NCBI RefSeq assembly: GCF_036226605.1
Contig: NZ_CP109000.1
Span: 620,001-684,000 of the forward strand
Source: Streptomyces sp. NBC_00704
GTDB lineage: Bacteria > Actinomycetota > Actinomycetes > Streptomycetales > Streptomycetaceae
DNA length: 64,000 nt
Reading direction: 5' to 3'
Shown here: positions 1 through 9,462 of the stretch, one piece after another
How the letters are laid out: each line of letters begins with the position of its first letter
How positions within the stretch are numbered: the first letter of the stretch is position 1
Position numbers and translations under genes: made by a program
The notes under the pieces: model-generated
Database searches by the model: none
The model's input: only the letters and a program-made list of their open reading frames with translations
Told to the model about the DNA's origin: nothing

Positions 1-63
1 GAGGAGCGGCTGCGGCTGTGGAACGCGCCGGTGAAGACCGCCGGGCTGCGCTGGGGCGTCTGA
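1..63 (+). CDS. dhaK: Dihydroxyacetone kinase subunit DhaK, C-terminal end (partial)
   Basis: Only the last 20 codons are inside the window; the gene enters from the left edge and stops with TGA at 61-63. The readable end (EERLRLWNAPVKTAGLRW) is the usual tail of DhaK, the subunit that binds dihydroxyacetone through a histidine. Identification rests on this tail plus the immediately following dhaL and dhaM, which are normally cotranscribed with dhaK in PTS-dependent systems. The catalytic part cannot be inspected. Confidence 0.8.
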   Translation, partial: EERLRLWNAPVKTAGLRWGV

Positions 64-113
64 AGCGGGGCACGCGCGCGTCCCGGACCGTACCGACCAT
101 GCAAGGAGATCCC

Positions 114-719
114 GTGCTCGACGCCGACTTCTTCCGCCGTTGGATGACGGCGGCCGCCGCGTCCGTGAACCGCGAGGCGGACCGGCTCACCGCTCTCGAC
201 TCGCCCATCGGGGACGCCGACCACGGCAGCAACCTCCGGCGCGGATTCACCGCGGTGACCGCGGCCCTGGAGAAGGAGTCGCCCGCGACTCCGGGCGCCG
301 TCCTGACCCTCGCGGGCCGTCAGCTGATCTCGACGGTCGGCGGGGCCTCGGGGCCGCTGTACGGAACGCTGCTGCGCAGGACCGGCAAGGCGCTGGGCGA
401 CGCGGCGGAAGTGGACGAGCGGCAGTTCGCGGAGGCGCTGCGGGCCGGTGTGGACGCCGTGATGAAGCTCGGCGGGGCCGTCCCGGGCGACAAGACCATG
501 ATCGACGCGCTGGCGCCGGCCGTCGAGCGCATCGGCGACGGCTTCGGCGCGGCCCGCTCCGCCGCCGAGGAGGGCGCGGAGGCGACGACCCCGCTGCGGG
601 CCCGCAAGGGCAGGGCCAGCTATCTCGGCGAACGCAGCGTCGGTCACCAGGACCCGGGCGCGACCTCGGCGGCGCTCCTCGTCGCCGCCCTGGCCGAGAC
701 CGAGGCCGAGGGGAAGTGA
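114..719 (+). CDS. dhaL: Dihydroxyacetone kinase ADP-binding subunit DhaL
   Basis: DhaL holds the ADP/ATP that is rephosphorylated by DhaM and used to phosphorylate dihydroxyacetone bound to DhaK. The protein is 201 aa, the normal size for DhaL. It shows the signature GDADHGSNLRRGF near residue 28, whose aspartates coordinate Mg-nucleotide, a TVGGASGPLYGT segment, and the closing DPGATSAALL motif. The GTG at 114 is chosen because AAGGAG sits 5 bases upstream and the product then begins at the DADFFRRW helix typical of the family; upstream in-frame extensions read into the dhaK tail. It lies 50 bp after dhaK and 7 bp before dhaM, so one operon is expected. Confidence 0.95.
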   Translation: MLDADFFRRWMTAAAASVNREADRLTALDSPIGDADHGSNLRRGFTAVTAALEKESPATPGAVLTLAGRQLISTVGGASGPLYGTLLRRTGKALGDAAEVDERQFAEALRAGVDAVMKLGGAVPGDKTMIDALAPAVERIGDGFGAARSAAEEGAEATTPLRARKGRASYLGERSVGHQDPGATSAALLVAALAETEAEGK

Positions 720-726
720 GGCGGCC

Positions 727-1137
727 GTGAGCACACAGAAGCCGGTCGGGGTCGTGCTGGTGTCGCACAGCGCGCAGGTGGCGGAGGCCGTGGCCGAGCT
801 GGCACGGGGGCTGGCGGGCGGCGGCGCGGCCGTGCCGGTCGCCGCGGCGGGCGGCACCGAGGGCGGCGGGCTGGGCACGAGCGCCGAACTGATCTCCGCC
901 GCGGCCGCTTCGGTGGACCGGGGCGCCGGGGTCGCGGTCCTCGCCGATCTGGGCAGCGCCGTCCTCACGGTCAAGGCGCTGCTCGCGGAGGGCGACGAGC
1001 TGCCCGAGGGGTCGCGGCTCGTGGACGCCCCGTTCGTCGAGGGTGCGGTGGCCGCGGTGGTCACCTCCGCGGCGGGCGCGGACCTCGACGCGGTCGAGGC
1101 CGCCGCCCAGGAGGCGTACACCTACCGCAAGGTATGA
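727..1137 (+). CDS. dhaM: PTS-dependent dihydroxyacetone kinase phosphotransferase DhaM
   Basis: DhaM carries phosphate from the PTS protein HPr to the nucleotide on DhaL. This 136-aa copy has only the EIIA-mannose-like domain: the strand GVVLVSHS with the phospho-accepting His at residue 14, and the later ADLGSAVLTVKALL helix. The HPr-like and EI-like domains found in E. coli DhaM are absent, so the protein should depend on the general HPr, as in most Gram-positive versions. The GTG start follows dhaL by 7 bp. Last gene of the dhaKLM operon; a strong hairpin follows. Confidence 0.94.
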   Translation: MSTQKPVGVVLVSHSAQVAEAVAELARGLAGGGAAVPVAAAGGTEGGGLGTSAELISAAAASVDRGAGVAVLADLGSAVLTVKALLAEGDELPEGSRLVDAPFVEGAVAAVVTSAAGADLDAVEAAAQEAYTYRKV

Positions 1138-1167
1138 CGCCGTCCGTCCGTCCGTCCGTGCGTGCGT

Positions 1168-1200
1168 GCGTCCGCCCGGCCGAGCCTTCCGGGCGGACGC
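1168..1200 (+). terminator. Hairpin after dhaM
   Basis: A perfect 12-bp stem (1168-1179 with 1189-1200, arm GCGTCCGCCCGG) encloses a 9-nt loop, 31 bp after the dhaM stop. It is preceded by simple CCGT and GCGT tetranucleotide repeats (about 1139-1170). There is no U-run, as is common in Streptomyces. It lies between convergent genes and could serve both. Confidence 0.6.
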
Positions 1201-1270
1201 CCGGTGGTACGGCCGGGGGCCAGCGGTGCGTCGGGGCCCCGTCTCCTCGCCCCGACCCGCCCGCCGCCGG

Positions 1271-2266
1271 TCAGCCGTCCTGGTCGTCCTGGCCGGCGCT
1301 TTCGCCGTCGTCGGCGGCCCGGTCCGCGTGCGTCCCGGCGTCCTCCGTGGCGCCGGCCCGCGTCCAGGCCTCGCCGTCCGTCCCCTCCGGGGTCTCCGGG
1401 GGCTCCTGGGCCTCCGGTTCCGTGTTCGGCGCCCAGTCGTCGTCGGCGTCCTCCCGCGGGGTCGCGGCGGCGCTCGTCGCCGGGGACGAAGACGGGGACG
1501 GAGACGACGACGGGGACGGGGACGGGGAAGCGGGCGGCTGGGGGACCGGGGGCCGGCCGGTCCCCGGCCCCTGCGCGAACGCCCGCGCCAGCCGCTCCCC
1601 CACCGCCACGGCGGACGCGTGGCTCTCGATGGGCGTCGCCCGGGCGTTCCTGAACACGATGTACGTGACGCCCGAGGGCGTGCCGCCGCCGTGCGGGTCG
1701 GCGCGGATGCCGAGCGCCCGGGCGGTGGCGTAGGACGCCTCGCCGATGATCCCGCGCGGTCCGACGTCGCCGACGACCGCGTACTCGACCCGGTCCCCGT
1801 AGACGACGGCCGCCACCGATCCCCCGCCCACCCCGTGGGCACGGTGGTCCCACACGGCGCTCACGCCGGGCACCACGATGTAGGGCAGTTCCTCGGCGCT
1901 CAGGTAGCGGCCGTCGGACTGCTGGTAGGCGGTGGCGTCGGAGAACAGCGGGTCGGTGGCGCTGTTGCAGTGGGGGCCGGGGCGGCCGTCGCAGTCGATG
2001 TCCATGTCGGCCGTCCAGAAGACCGCCTCGTCGGTGCCGCAGACCTGGACGGTGGCGGGCGCGTCGTCGTCGGTGCGGTACCGGCCGTGTGAGACGGGGG
2101 CGCAGTCACGGACCCGGGCCAGCAGGCCGGCGGCGCGGACGGATCCCTCCTGCCGGGAGGCGGCGGCGCCGGCGGCGGCCGGTGAGGGGCGCACGGCCAG
2201 GGACGGGGTGGCCGGGGCCAGCAGGGCCAGGCCGGCCGCGGCCAGCGTCAGCGACTTGACGCGCAC
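1271..2266 (-). CDS. Secreted GH75 chitosanase with long acidic C-terminal tail
   Basis: Predicted endo-chitosanase, hydrolysing beta-1,4-glucosamine bonds outside the cell. The 331-aa protein starts with a signal peptide (hydrophobic LTLAAAGLALLAPATPSLA). The domain at about residues 45-230 carries GH75 signatures: AVFWTADMDIDCDGR, the YAVVGDVGPRGIIGEAS block with the likely catalytic Asp and Glu, and SGVTYIVFRN...PIESH. A 99-residue tail (about 233-331) follows, first Pro/Ser-rich and then strongly acidic, which is not part of the family fold. The GTG at 2266 is chosen because it directly precedes the signal peptide and has GAGAGG upstream; longer readings have no secretion signal. Divergent from the cupin gene. 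Confidence 0.88.
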   Translation of the reverse strand: MRVKSLTLAAAGLALLAPATPSLAVRPSPAAAGAAASRQEGSVRAAGLLARVRDCAPVSHGRYRTDDDAPATVQVCGTDEAVFWTADMDIDCDGRPGPHCNSATDPLFSDATAYQQSDGRYLSAEELPYIVVPGVSAVWDHRAHGVGGGSVAAVVYGDRVEYAVVGDVGPRGIIGEASYATARALGIRADPHGGGTPSGVTYIVFRNARATPIESHASAVAVGERLARAFAQGPGTGRPPVPQPPASPSPSPSSSPSPSSSPATSAAATPREDADDDWAPNTEPEAQEPPETPEGTDGEAWTRAGATEDAGTHADRAADDGESAGQDDQDG

Positions 2267-2483
2267 GATGCGGGACCCTCTCGTGAGGACGTTGACGGAC
2301 ACGCGGAACAATCTGGTGCCGGTCTCGTCACGTGGCCACTTCGAGAGGGCCGTACGGTGCACGACGCGCGGTCCGCGGCCACCGGGAGGGTCAGGGCATG
2401 CCCCGCGCGACCGATCGCCGGTCCCCGGGGGAGCGCCCGCCTGCGCGCTGCGGGCCCGCGGCCTGCTGCTACCTTGCGCTGCC

Positions 2484-2912
2484 ATGAACGACAGCGTGTA
2501 TGTGGGCAATGCCGGCCGGGACGCGGCGCTCGACCGCGGGTGGCTGCTGGGGCATTTCAAGGACGCCTCCGATCCCCGGCACAGTGAGGCCGTGGAGATC
2601 AAGTGGGGCGTCCACCCACGGGGCGACGAGCGCGCCCGGTGGGTGCGGGGCGAGGAGCGCACCGCCCTCCTGGTCCTCGTCAGCGGGCGCTTCCGGGTGG
2701 AGCTGCCCGGGCGCAGCGTCGTCCTGTCCAGGCAGGGGGACTACGTCGTGTGGGGTCACGGCGTCGACCACTCCTGGTTCGCGGAGGAGGAGTCCGTGGT
2801 GCTCACGGTCCGCTGGCCGTCGGTGCCCGGCTACCGGGTGGACGACGAGGACGGCGAGGAGAGCGAGGACGGCATCGTCGCGGGGGAACGGGCGCTGCCG
2901 CGAGCCGGGTGA
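2484..2912 (+). CDS. Small cupin-like protein
   Basis: A 142-aa cytosolic protein. Residues 40-115 look like a one-domain cupin barrel: a beta strand with ALLVLVSGRFRVELPGRSVVL, the turn QGDYVVWGHGVDHSW (GD and H-x3-H-like positions where cupins bind metal), then ESVVLTVRWPS. The acidic end (DDEDGEESEDG) is low complexity. ATG at 2484 is the first start after the non-coding 5' region. The divergent neighbour is the chitosanase, 217 bp away. Substrate unknown; a sensing or epimerase-like role cannot be told from sequence. Confidence 0.75.
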   Translation: MNDSVYVGNAGRDAALDRGWLLGHFKDASDPRHSEAVEIKWGVHPRGDERARWVRGEERTALLVLVSGRFRVELPGRSVVLSRQGDYVVWGHGVDHSWFAEEESVVLTVRWPSVPGYRVDDEDGEESEDGIVAGERALPRAG

Positions 2913-3239
2913 GGCGCTTCGGCCGGGCCCGTCGCGGACGGGTGTCCGCTCCGGCCTGCGGCCCTCGGCGGCCGGGCGTCTCCTCCGGCCCGCGGGCCGG
3001 GACCGGGCAGGAGGCCGGGGGTCCGGCGGCCGTCTCGGCCGCGGACCCCCGGACGACTCCGCCGGCGCGGGATCAGCGACGACAGCGGTCCGCGCCACCG
3101 GCATGAACTTCCGAGCCCTCAGGGAGAGTTCAGCCGCGAACCGCTTCAGCATACGTAATGTCCGGATGCGGTCGTCAACGGCGGCCCCCGGAACCGTGCT
3201 CGCACCCTTTCGCCTGTCCCGCGCACTCTCTTCGCCCTC
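2913..3239. other. Non-coding stretch between the cupin and FN3 genes
   Basis: Apart from the terminator-like hairpin at 3015-3052 I see no gene. Frames open here are GC-bias readings without ribosome binding sites. Confidence 0.5.
3015..3052 (+). terminator. Very strong hairpin downstream of the cupin gene
   Basis: Bases 3015-3025 pair with 3042-3052 (11 bp, CCGGGGGTCCG with CGGACCCCCGG). After a one-base bulge at 3026, 3027-3032 pairs with 3036-3041 (CGGCCG) around a 3-nt loop. The 17-bp GC stem is 102 bp after the cupin stop. No U tract follows. Confidence 0.6.
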
Positions 3240-3268
3240 TTGATGTGCTCGCGGGAGCGGGTCATATT
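3240..3268 (+). promoter_or_regulatory. Vegetative-type promoter for the FN3 lipoprotein gene
   Basis: TTGATG (3240-3245), a 17-bp spacer and CATATT (3263-3268) form a good sigma70/HrdB-like promoter 42 bp before the GTG start of the FN3 gene. The region is locally AT-richer than its surroundings. The start point would fall around 3274-3276, inside the palindrome described next. Confidence 0.6.
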
Positions 3269-3279
3269 GGTCCGGACCA
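3268..3279. promoter_or_regulatory. DasR-like operator palindrome TGGTCCGGACCA
   Basis: A perfect 12-bp palindrome overlaps the end of the -10 element and the expected start point. DasR (GntR/HutC family) sites in Streptomyces have the core TGGTCTAGACCA, and chitinase promoters carry TGGTCCAGACCT repeats; this site differs from each core in two positions. Inference: repression of the FN3 gene by DasR or a similar regulator. Confidence 0.5.
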
Positions 3280-3309
3280 TTGCCGCGGTCCGGGCCGGGA
3301 GGCGAAGCC

Positions 3310-4284
3310 GTGCGACGTGTTGCGCTGGGGATCGCGGGGAGTGCGCTGGTGGCGGCCGTGTCGTGCGGCTGCGCGGCCGGGGCCGGCTCCGACGAGGGGC
3401 GGGCGCCCGGCGCGCCGACCGGTGTGAGCGCCCGGGCCGGAAGCGCGACGAGCGTGCACGTGATGTGGAACGCGGTCGCCGACGGTCCCGAGGTCAGCGC
3501 CTACGAGGTGTACCGGAGCGGGCGGAAGGTCGGCGAGGCGCCCGGCTCCGCGCACATGCTGGACGTCGTCCGCCTCGCGCCGTCCACCGCGTACGTCTTC
3601 ACGGTGCGCGCCCGCGACGCCGGCGGACGGCTGGGACCGCGCAGCCGGGAGGCGCGGGCGACGACTCCGGCCGCCGTGGCGGACGGCTCGGCCCCGACCG
3701 CGCCGGGCGGGGTCACCGGACGGGCCGTCGGGAGCCGGGCCGTCCAGCTGTCCTGGTCGGCCTCCACGGACGACCGACGGGTCGTGTCGTACGACGTCTA
3801 CCAGGGCGGCACGAAGATCCACAGCGTCGGAGGCGGGCAGACGGCGACGGTCGTGACGGGACTGCGGCCGCACACCCGCTACGCGTTCACCGTCCGGGCC
3901 CGCGACGCGGCCGACAACGTCTCCCCCGCCGGTCCGCCCGTGCGCCTGACCACGGCGCCGGGCACGGACGGGGGGCGGGACACCGCGCCGGCCGGTTTCC
4001 GGGCCGCCTCCCGGCTCGCCGACGGCGCGTACTACCTCGACCTCTCGTGGACGGCGCCGCGGGTGGACGGCGTCGTCACCGAGTACCAGGTCGAACTCGA
4101 CGGACGGCGGGCCACCTCGCTGGTCTGGGGCGGCGCCCCGCCCCGGGGGCGGGCGGCGTACAGCTTCTACGCGGGGCGGGAGGCGGGGGTCGTCCACCGG
4201 GTGCGGCTGCGGGCCCGGCTGCCGGACGGCACATGGGGCGCGTACTCGGCGCGGCGCACGGTGACGACGGGCGGGGGCGGGTGA
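3310..4284 (+). CDS. Secreted lipoprotein-like protein with three fibronectin type III domains
   Basis: A 324-aa extracellular protein. A short signal segment (VRRVALGIAGSALVAAVSCGC) ends with cysteines that could form a weak lipobox. Three FN3 repeats follow at about residues 40-125, 140-225 and 235-322, recognisable by the repeated APTGV/APGGV starts, AYEVYRSG/SYDVYQGG strands and the TxYxFTVRARDAAG motif. No catalytic module is attached, which is unusual because actinobacterial FN3 repeats normally link hydrolase and binding domains. GTG at 3310 has GGGAGGCG upstream. Its promoter carries a DasR-like palindrome, so a role at chitin-containing surfaces is possible but unproven. Confidence 0.85.
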   Translation: MRRVALGIAGSALVAAVSCGCAAGAGSDEGRAPGAPTGVSARAGSATSVHVMWNAVADGPEVSAYEVYRSGRKVGEAPGSAHMLDVVRLAPSTAYVFTVRARDAGGRLGPRSREARATTPAAVADGSAPTAPGGVTGRAVGSRAVQLSWSASTDDRRVVSYDVYQGGTKIHSVGGGQTATVVTGLRPHTRYAFTVRARDAADNVSPAGPPVRLTTAPGTDGGRDTAPAGFRAASRLADGAYYLDLSWTAPRVDGVVTEYQVELDGRRATSLVWGGAPPRGRAAYSFYAGREAGVVHRVRLRARLPDGTWGAYSARRTVTTGGGG

Positions 4285-4468
4285 GCGGGGGCGGGTGAGA
4301 GGGGGCGCCGCGTGGGCCGTCCGGGGGAATCCGTCACCTGCCCGGGGGCGGCCCGGGTGCGGGGCGGACGGAAGGCGCATTGGCTGACCCTGAGGCAGCA
4401 CGGGCGTACCCGATCCTCGGCGGCGCAAGGGATGTACCGCCAACCGTGCCGCCGCCGGAGGACATCCG

Positions 4469-5020
4469 ATGCGCACTTCCCGTCTTCTCGTCCGCTCTGG
4501 GCTGACCGTGGCAGCCGCCGCCGCGCTGCCCCTCACCCTCGCCTCCGGGCCGGCCGCCGCCCGGGCCTCGGGCATCTCCGTCAGCACGACCGGCTCCACG
4601 GTGTCGGTGGTGACCAGCTCCTGCACCCAGATCAACGGCAGTTGGGGCACGGCCGCCCTGCTCACCGGCAGCCAGGCGAGCTTCTCCCAGGGCCGCCAGG
4701 TGGCCCTGTCGGGGACGGCCGCCGGGCAGTCCGCCGCCTGGTCGGCCGTCTCGCCGGGCACCTACACGGTGGTCGTGATGTGCTCCCGGGGCGACACCGC
4801 CGGCACCCAGTCGGTGATCGTCTCCGCCCCGTCGGCCCCGACGGTCTCCCCCACCCCCACGGCCACGGCCTCGCCCTCACGGGGGGTCATGGGCGGCCTG
4901 GGCGGCGCGGCTCGCGACTACGGCACGGTCACCATGGCGGTGGGCGGCGCGCTGGTGGGGGCGGGCGCCATCGCGGCGGCCTGGTTCCTGCGCCGCCGGT
5001 CGAAGCCCTACCGGCTCTGA
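4469..5020 (+). CDS. Secreted, C-terminally membrane-anchored protein
   Basis: A 183-aa protein with a signal peptide (LTVAAAAALPLTLASGPAAARA), a small beta-rich domain with two cysteines (SSCTQING and VMCSRGD) that may form a disulfide, a Ser/Thr/Pro linker (SAPTVSPTPTATASPSRG), and a final membrane helix (MAVGGALVGAGAIAAAWFL) followed by RRRSKPYRL. This is the layout of a surface-exposed, membrane-tethered protein in Streptomyces; there is no LPxTG motif. Start ATG at 4469 follows GGAGGACATCCG. Function unknown. Confidence 0.75.
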   Translation: MRTSRLLVRSGLTVAAAAALPLTLASGPAAARASGISVSTTGSTVSVVTSSCTQINGSWGTAALLTGSQASFSQGRQVALSGTAAGQSAAWSAVSPGTYTVVVMCSRGDTAGTQSVIVSAPSAPTVSPTPTATASPSRGVMGGLGGAARDYGTVTMAVGGALVGAGAIAAAWFLRRRSKPYRL

Positions 5021-5107
5021 GGTCCGTCCCGACCGCGAGTTCGCCCCCTCACCGCCGAGTCCCGAGGCCCGCATCCTTTCGTGCGGCCGCACGGCTGAGG
5101 AGACCGC

Positions 5108-5662
5108 TCACGGCTCCCGAGGCCGGTCCTCCTCGGCGGGCAGTCCCGCCAGGGCCTCGGTGAGCCACCGGGTCCAGAAGGTCTCCAGCTCGATGCCGGC
5201 GCGCAGGACCAGGTGCTGCAACCTGGCCTGCGCGCTTACCTCGCCGGGCGGGAAGTCGCGCTTCTCGATCTCCTCGTACTCGGCCAACTGCCGCCGGTGC
5301 AGCTCCAGATGGCGCCGCAGGTCGGCCTCCAGACCCGCGGTCCCGACGACGGCCGCGGCGCGCAGCCGCAGCAGCATGGCGTCGCGGTGCGGCTTCGGGT
5401 CCTGGGCTGCCGCCGTCCAGCGCGCGAGTTCGGCGCGGCCCGCGGGCAGGACCTCGTAGGCCTTCTTCTGCCCGCGGGCCGGCTGCTCGGCCGGCAGGGC
5501 GCGGATGTGGCCCGCGGCCTCCAGTCGTCCCAGTTCGCGATAGATCTGCTGGTGCGTGGCCGACCAGAAGTAGCCGATCGACCTGTCGAAGCGGCGGGTC
5601 AGATCCAGCCCCGACGAGGGCCGCTCTAGCAGGGCGGTGAGGATCGCGTGCGGGAGTGACAT
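5108..5662 (-). CDS. PadR-family transcriptional regulator
   Basis: A 184-aa PadR protein: N-terminal winged helix (SLPHAILTALLERPSSGLDLTRRFDRSIGYFW...HQQIYRELGRLEAAGHI) and a C-terminal helical dimerisation region (about residues 95-180, Vir_C-type). ATG at 5662 begins directly at the winged helix. It lies 31 bp downstream of fadH on the same strand, so it is probably cotranscribed and may control that operon. A 20-bp palindrome in front of fadH is a possible site, but PadR proteins generally prefer ATGT/ACAT-type operators, so this link is uncertain. Confidence 0.92.
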   Translation of the reverse strand: MSLPHAILTALLERPSSGLDLTRRFDRSIGYFWSATHQQIYRELGRLEAAGHIRALPAEQPARGQKKAYEVLPAGRAELARWTAAAQDPKPHRDAMLLRLRAAAVVGTAGLEADLRRHLELHRRQLAEYEEIEKRDFPPGEVSAQARLQHLVLRAGIELETFWTRWLTEALAGLPAEEDRPREP

Positions 5663-5693
5663 GGAGTCATCCTAGGGACGGACCCGGAGGCCC

Positions 5694-7808
<2,115 letters not shown>

Positions 7809-7863
7809 TCACCGGCGCTCCGCCTTCCGGTTCGCGGTCACGCCGGCCCGCCCGGCCGGATGC

Positions 7864-8232
7864 TCACCTGCTCTCGAGGAGCACGTGCAGCTCGCGCTCC
7901 TGGTCGCCGGAGGCGGACGACAGGTCGCGCACGGAGAACACCGAGTCGAGCGTCGAGCGGAGCCGCTCGATCGCCCAGTAGCTGCCCTGGGCGTCGGCCT
8001 CGACGGACGACGAGAGCCGGGCCGGCTCGGCGCAGTCGCGCGCTTCGGTGACCTCGAAGGTCCCGAGCCACACCATGGGGCGCGACTCGTGGAGCTGCTG
8101 CGGCTCCTCACCGGCGCCGCGGTCGGACTCGAAGCACGCGTTGAGCGTGTCGAACACGATCCGGGCGTCCTCCTTGCTGCATCCGCTGATCTCGACGGAG
8201 ACGGACTCCTCGTGCGATCGCTCGCGATCCAT
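7864..8232 (-). CDS. Conserved-looking hypothetical protein, 122 aa
   Basis: A small acidic soluble protein (MDRERSHEESVSVEISG...). Alternating strands and helices (VSVEISG / DARIVFDTLNACF / RPMVWLGTFEVTEAR / YWAIERLRSTLDSVFSVRD / ERELHVLLES) suggest a compact alpha/beta fold, but I do not recognise a family and see no catalytic motif. ATG at 8232 has GAGAGGAGCG at a normal distance, which supports this start strongly. It lies alone between fadH and a secreted-protein gene. Confidence 0.65.
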   Translation of the reverse strand: MDRERSHEESVSVEISGCSKEDARIVFDTLNACFESDRGAGEEPQQLHESRPMVWLGTFEVTEARDCAEPARLSSSVEADAQGSYWAIERLRSTLDSVFSVRDLSSASGDQERELHVLLESR

Positions 8233-8331
8233 CGTGATCGCTCCTCTCGTGGGGTGGCGCGGCTGTGCGGGTTCCCCGCAGACCGCTCCACATCCCCAGA
8301 AAAGCATCAGTTTCCCGGCCGGACCAGCGAC

Positions 8332-8358
8332 GGGCCGGCGGCGCGGGGCCGCCGGCCC
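8332..8358 (-). terminator. Terminator hairpin for the 8364-9266 gene
   Basis: An 11-bp perfect stem (GGGCCGGCGGC at 8332-8342 with 8348-8358) and a 5-nt loop begin 5 bases after the stop codon of the secreted-protein gene on the minus strand. Confidence 0.6.
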
Positions 8359-8363
8359 CCGGC

Positions 8364-9266
8364 TCAGCCGCGGGTGAGCCGGTACGTCTTGCTGTCGGTC
8401 AGCACGCAGAAGCCGGGCGAGACGACGATCACGCGCAGCGTGCCGCTGCGGCGGTCGTAGTCGACGCCCTCCGCCTCGAAGGACCCCGAGCAGGAGCTGC
8501 GCAGGGGCAGCTGGCGCAGGGCCGTGACATGGCCGGTGACGTCGGAGCCGCCGGTGGGCGGCGCGGACAGGTCGATCTGCAGCAGGGGTTTGGTGACGCC
8601 GAAGAGGGCGCCGTCCGGGTCGTCCGAGGAGCACAGCAGGGTGGTCGGGCCGCTGAAGTCGCAGCCCTGGACGTCGCGCACGGCGTGGTCGAGGCGGACG
8701 GTCGACGCCTGGGGCAGATCCGCGGAGGGCGAGGTGGCCGGGTTCGCGCCGGGGGTCGGGAAGACGAGGAACCGGGTCATGGTGCCCCACTCGCCCGAGA
8801 GCATCCACTGGCTGTCCGGGGTGATCGCCACCCAGGAGTTGTTGAGGGCCTCGCCGGGACGGAGCGCGTGGACGTACTCCGACCAGGCGCCGCCGGGCGC
8901 CTGCACCCGGTACATCTTCGCGCCCGCCGAGTCGCTCTGGTAGGGCTCGACGTAGTAGCCGTCGTAGGAGGCGTCCGGGTCGCCGACGTGGTTCCAGCCC
9001 CGGAACGAGAGGGACACGGGGATGGTGCCGATGCCGGTGTAGCGGTTGGGACTGCCCGCCGGGACCTCCACCGAGGCCAGCCCCTGGCTCTCGGTCAGCG
9101 GGGCGGCCCGGTCGGAGCCGATCTCGTTCCAGGCGTCCGCGGCCGCGGCCGGCGGGGCCGCGGACAGGGCGGTGACGGTCGCCACGGCCAGCGCGAGCAG
9201 GGAGGCGCGGACGGTGCGGGCGGCGCCGGCCTGGCGGGCGCGGCGGCGGACGGGGCGCAGGGGCAT
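8364..9266 (-). CDS. Secreted protein of unknown function
   Basis: A 300-aa exported protein. Residues 1-43 form a Tat- or Sec-like signal (MPLRPVRRRARQAG then VRASLLALAVATVTALSAAPPAAAA); the start is fixed by ATG at 9266 with GAGGAG upstream. The mature part is beta-rich, with a pattern suggesting propeller-like blades (GGWNHVGDPDASYDGYYVEPYQ, AWVAITPDSQWMLSGEWG, GTLRVIVVSPG). At least four cysteines (VQGCDFSG, LLCSSDD, SSCSG, GFCVL) could pair. No known catalytic motif is visible. Divergent from the SpoIIE phosphatase. Confidence 0.7.
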   Translation of the reverse strand: MPLRPVRRRARQAGAARTVRASLLALAVATVTALSAAPPAAAADAWNEIGSDRAAPLTESQGLASVEVPAGSPNRYTGIGTIPVSLSFRGWNHVGDPDASYDGYYVEPYQSDSAGAKMYRVQAPGGAWSEYVHALRPGEALNNSWVAITPDSQWMLSGEWGTMTRFLVFPTPGANPATSPSADLPQASTVRLDHAVRDVQGCDFSGPTTLLCSSDDPDGALFGVTKPLLQIDLSAPPTGGSDVTGHVTALRQLPLRSSCSGSFEAEGVDYDRRSGTLRVIVVSPGFCVLTDSKTYRLTRG

Positions 9267-9462
9267 GGGACTCCTCGTGACGGGGGGGTGGGGCGCGCTC
9301 GGCGCACAGTCTGGCCCGCCATTGTGGTCATGTACAGACCAATGGATTGGACGGGAGCGGACCCTGAGGGGAACGGCGCGCCGGGCCGTACTGGAGGACC
9401 ATGGAGACGGATGTCCGGGCCCGGCGGAAATGGGTTGAGCGCGAGAGAACAGGGGAGACGGC

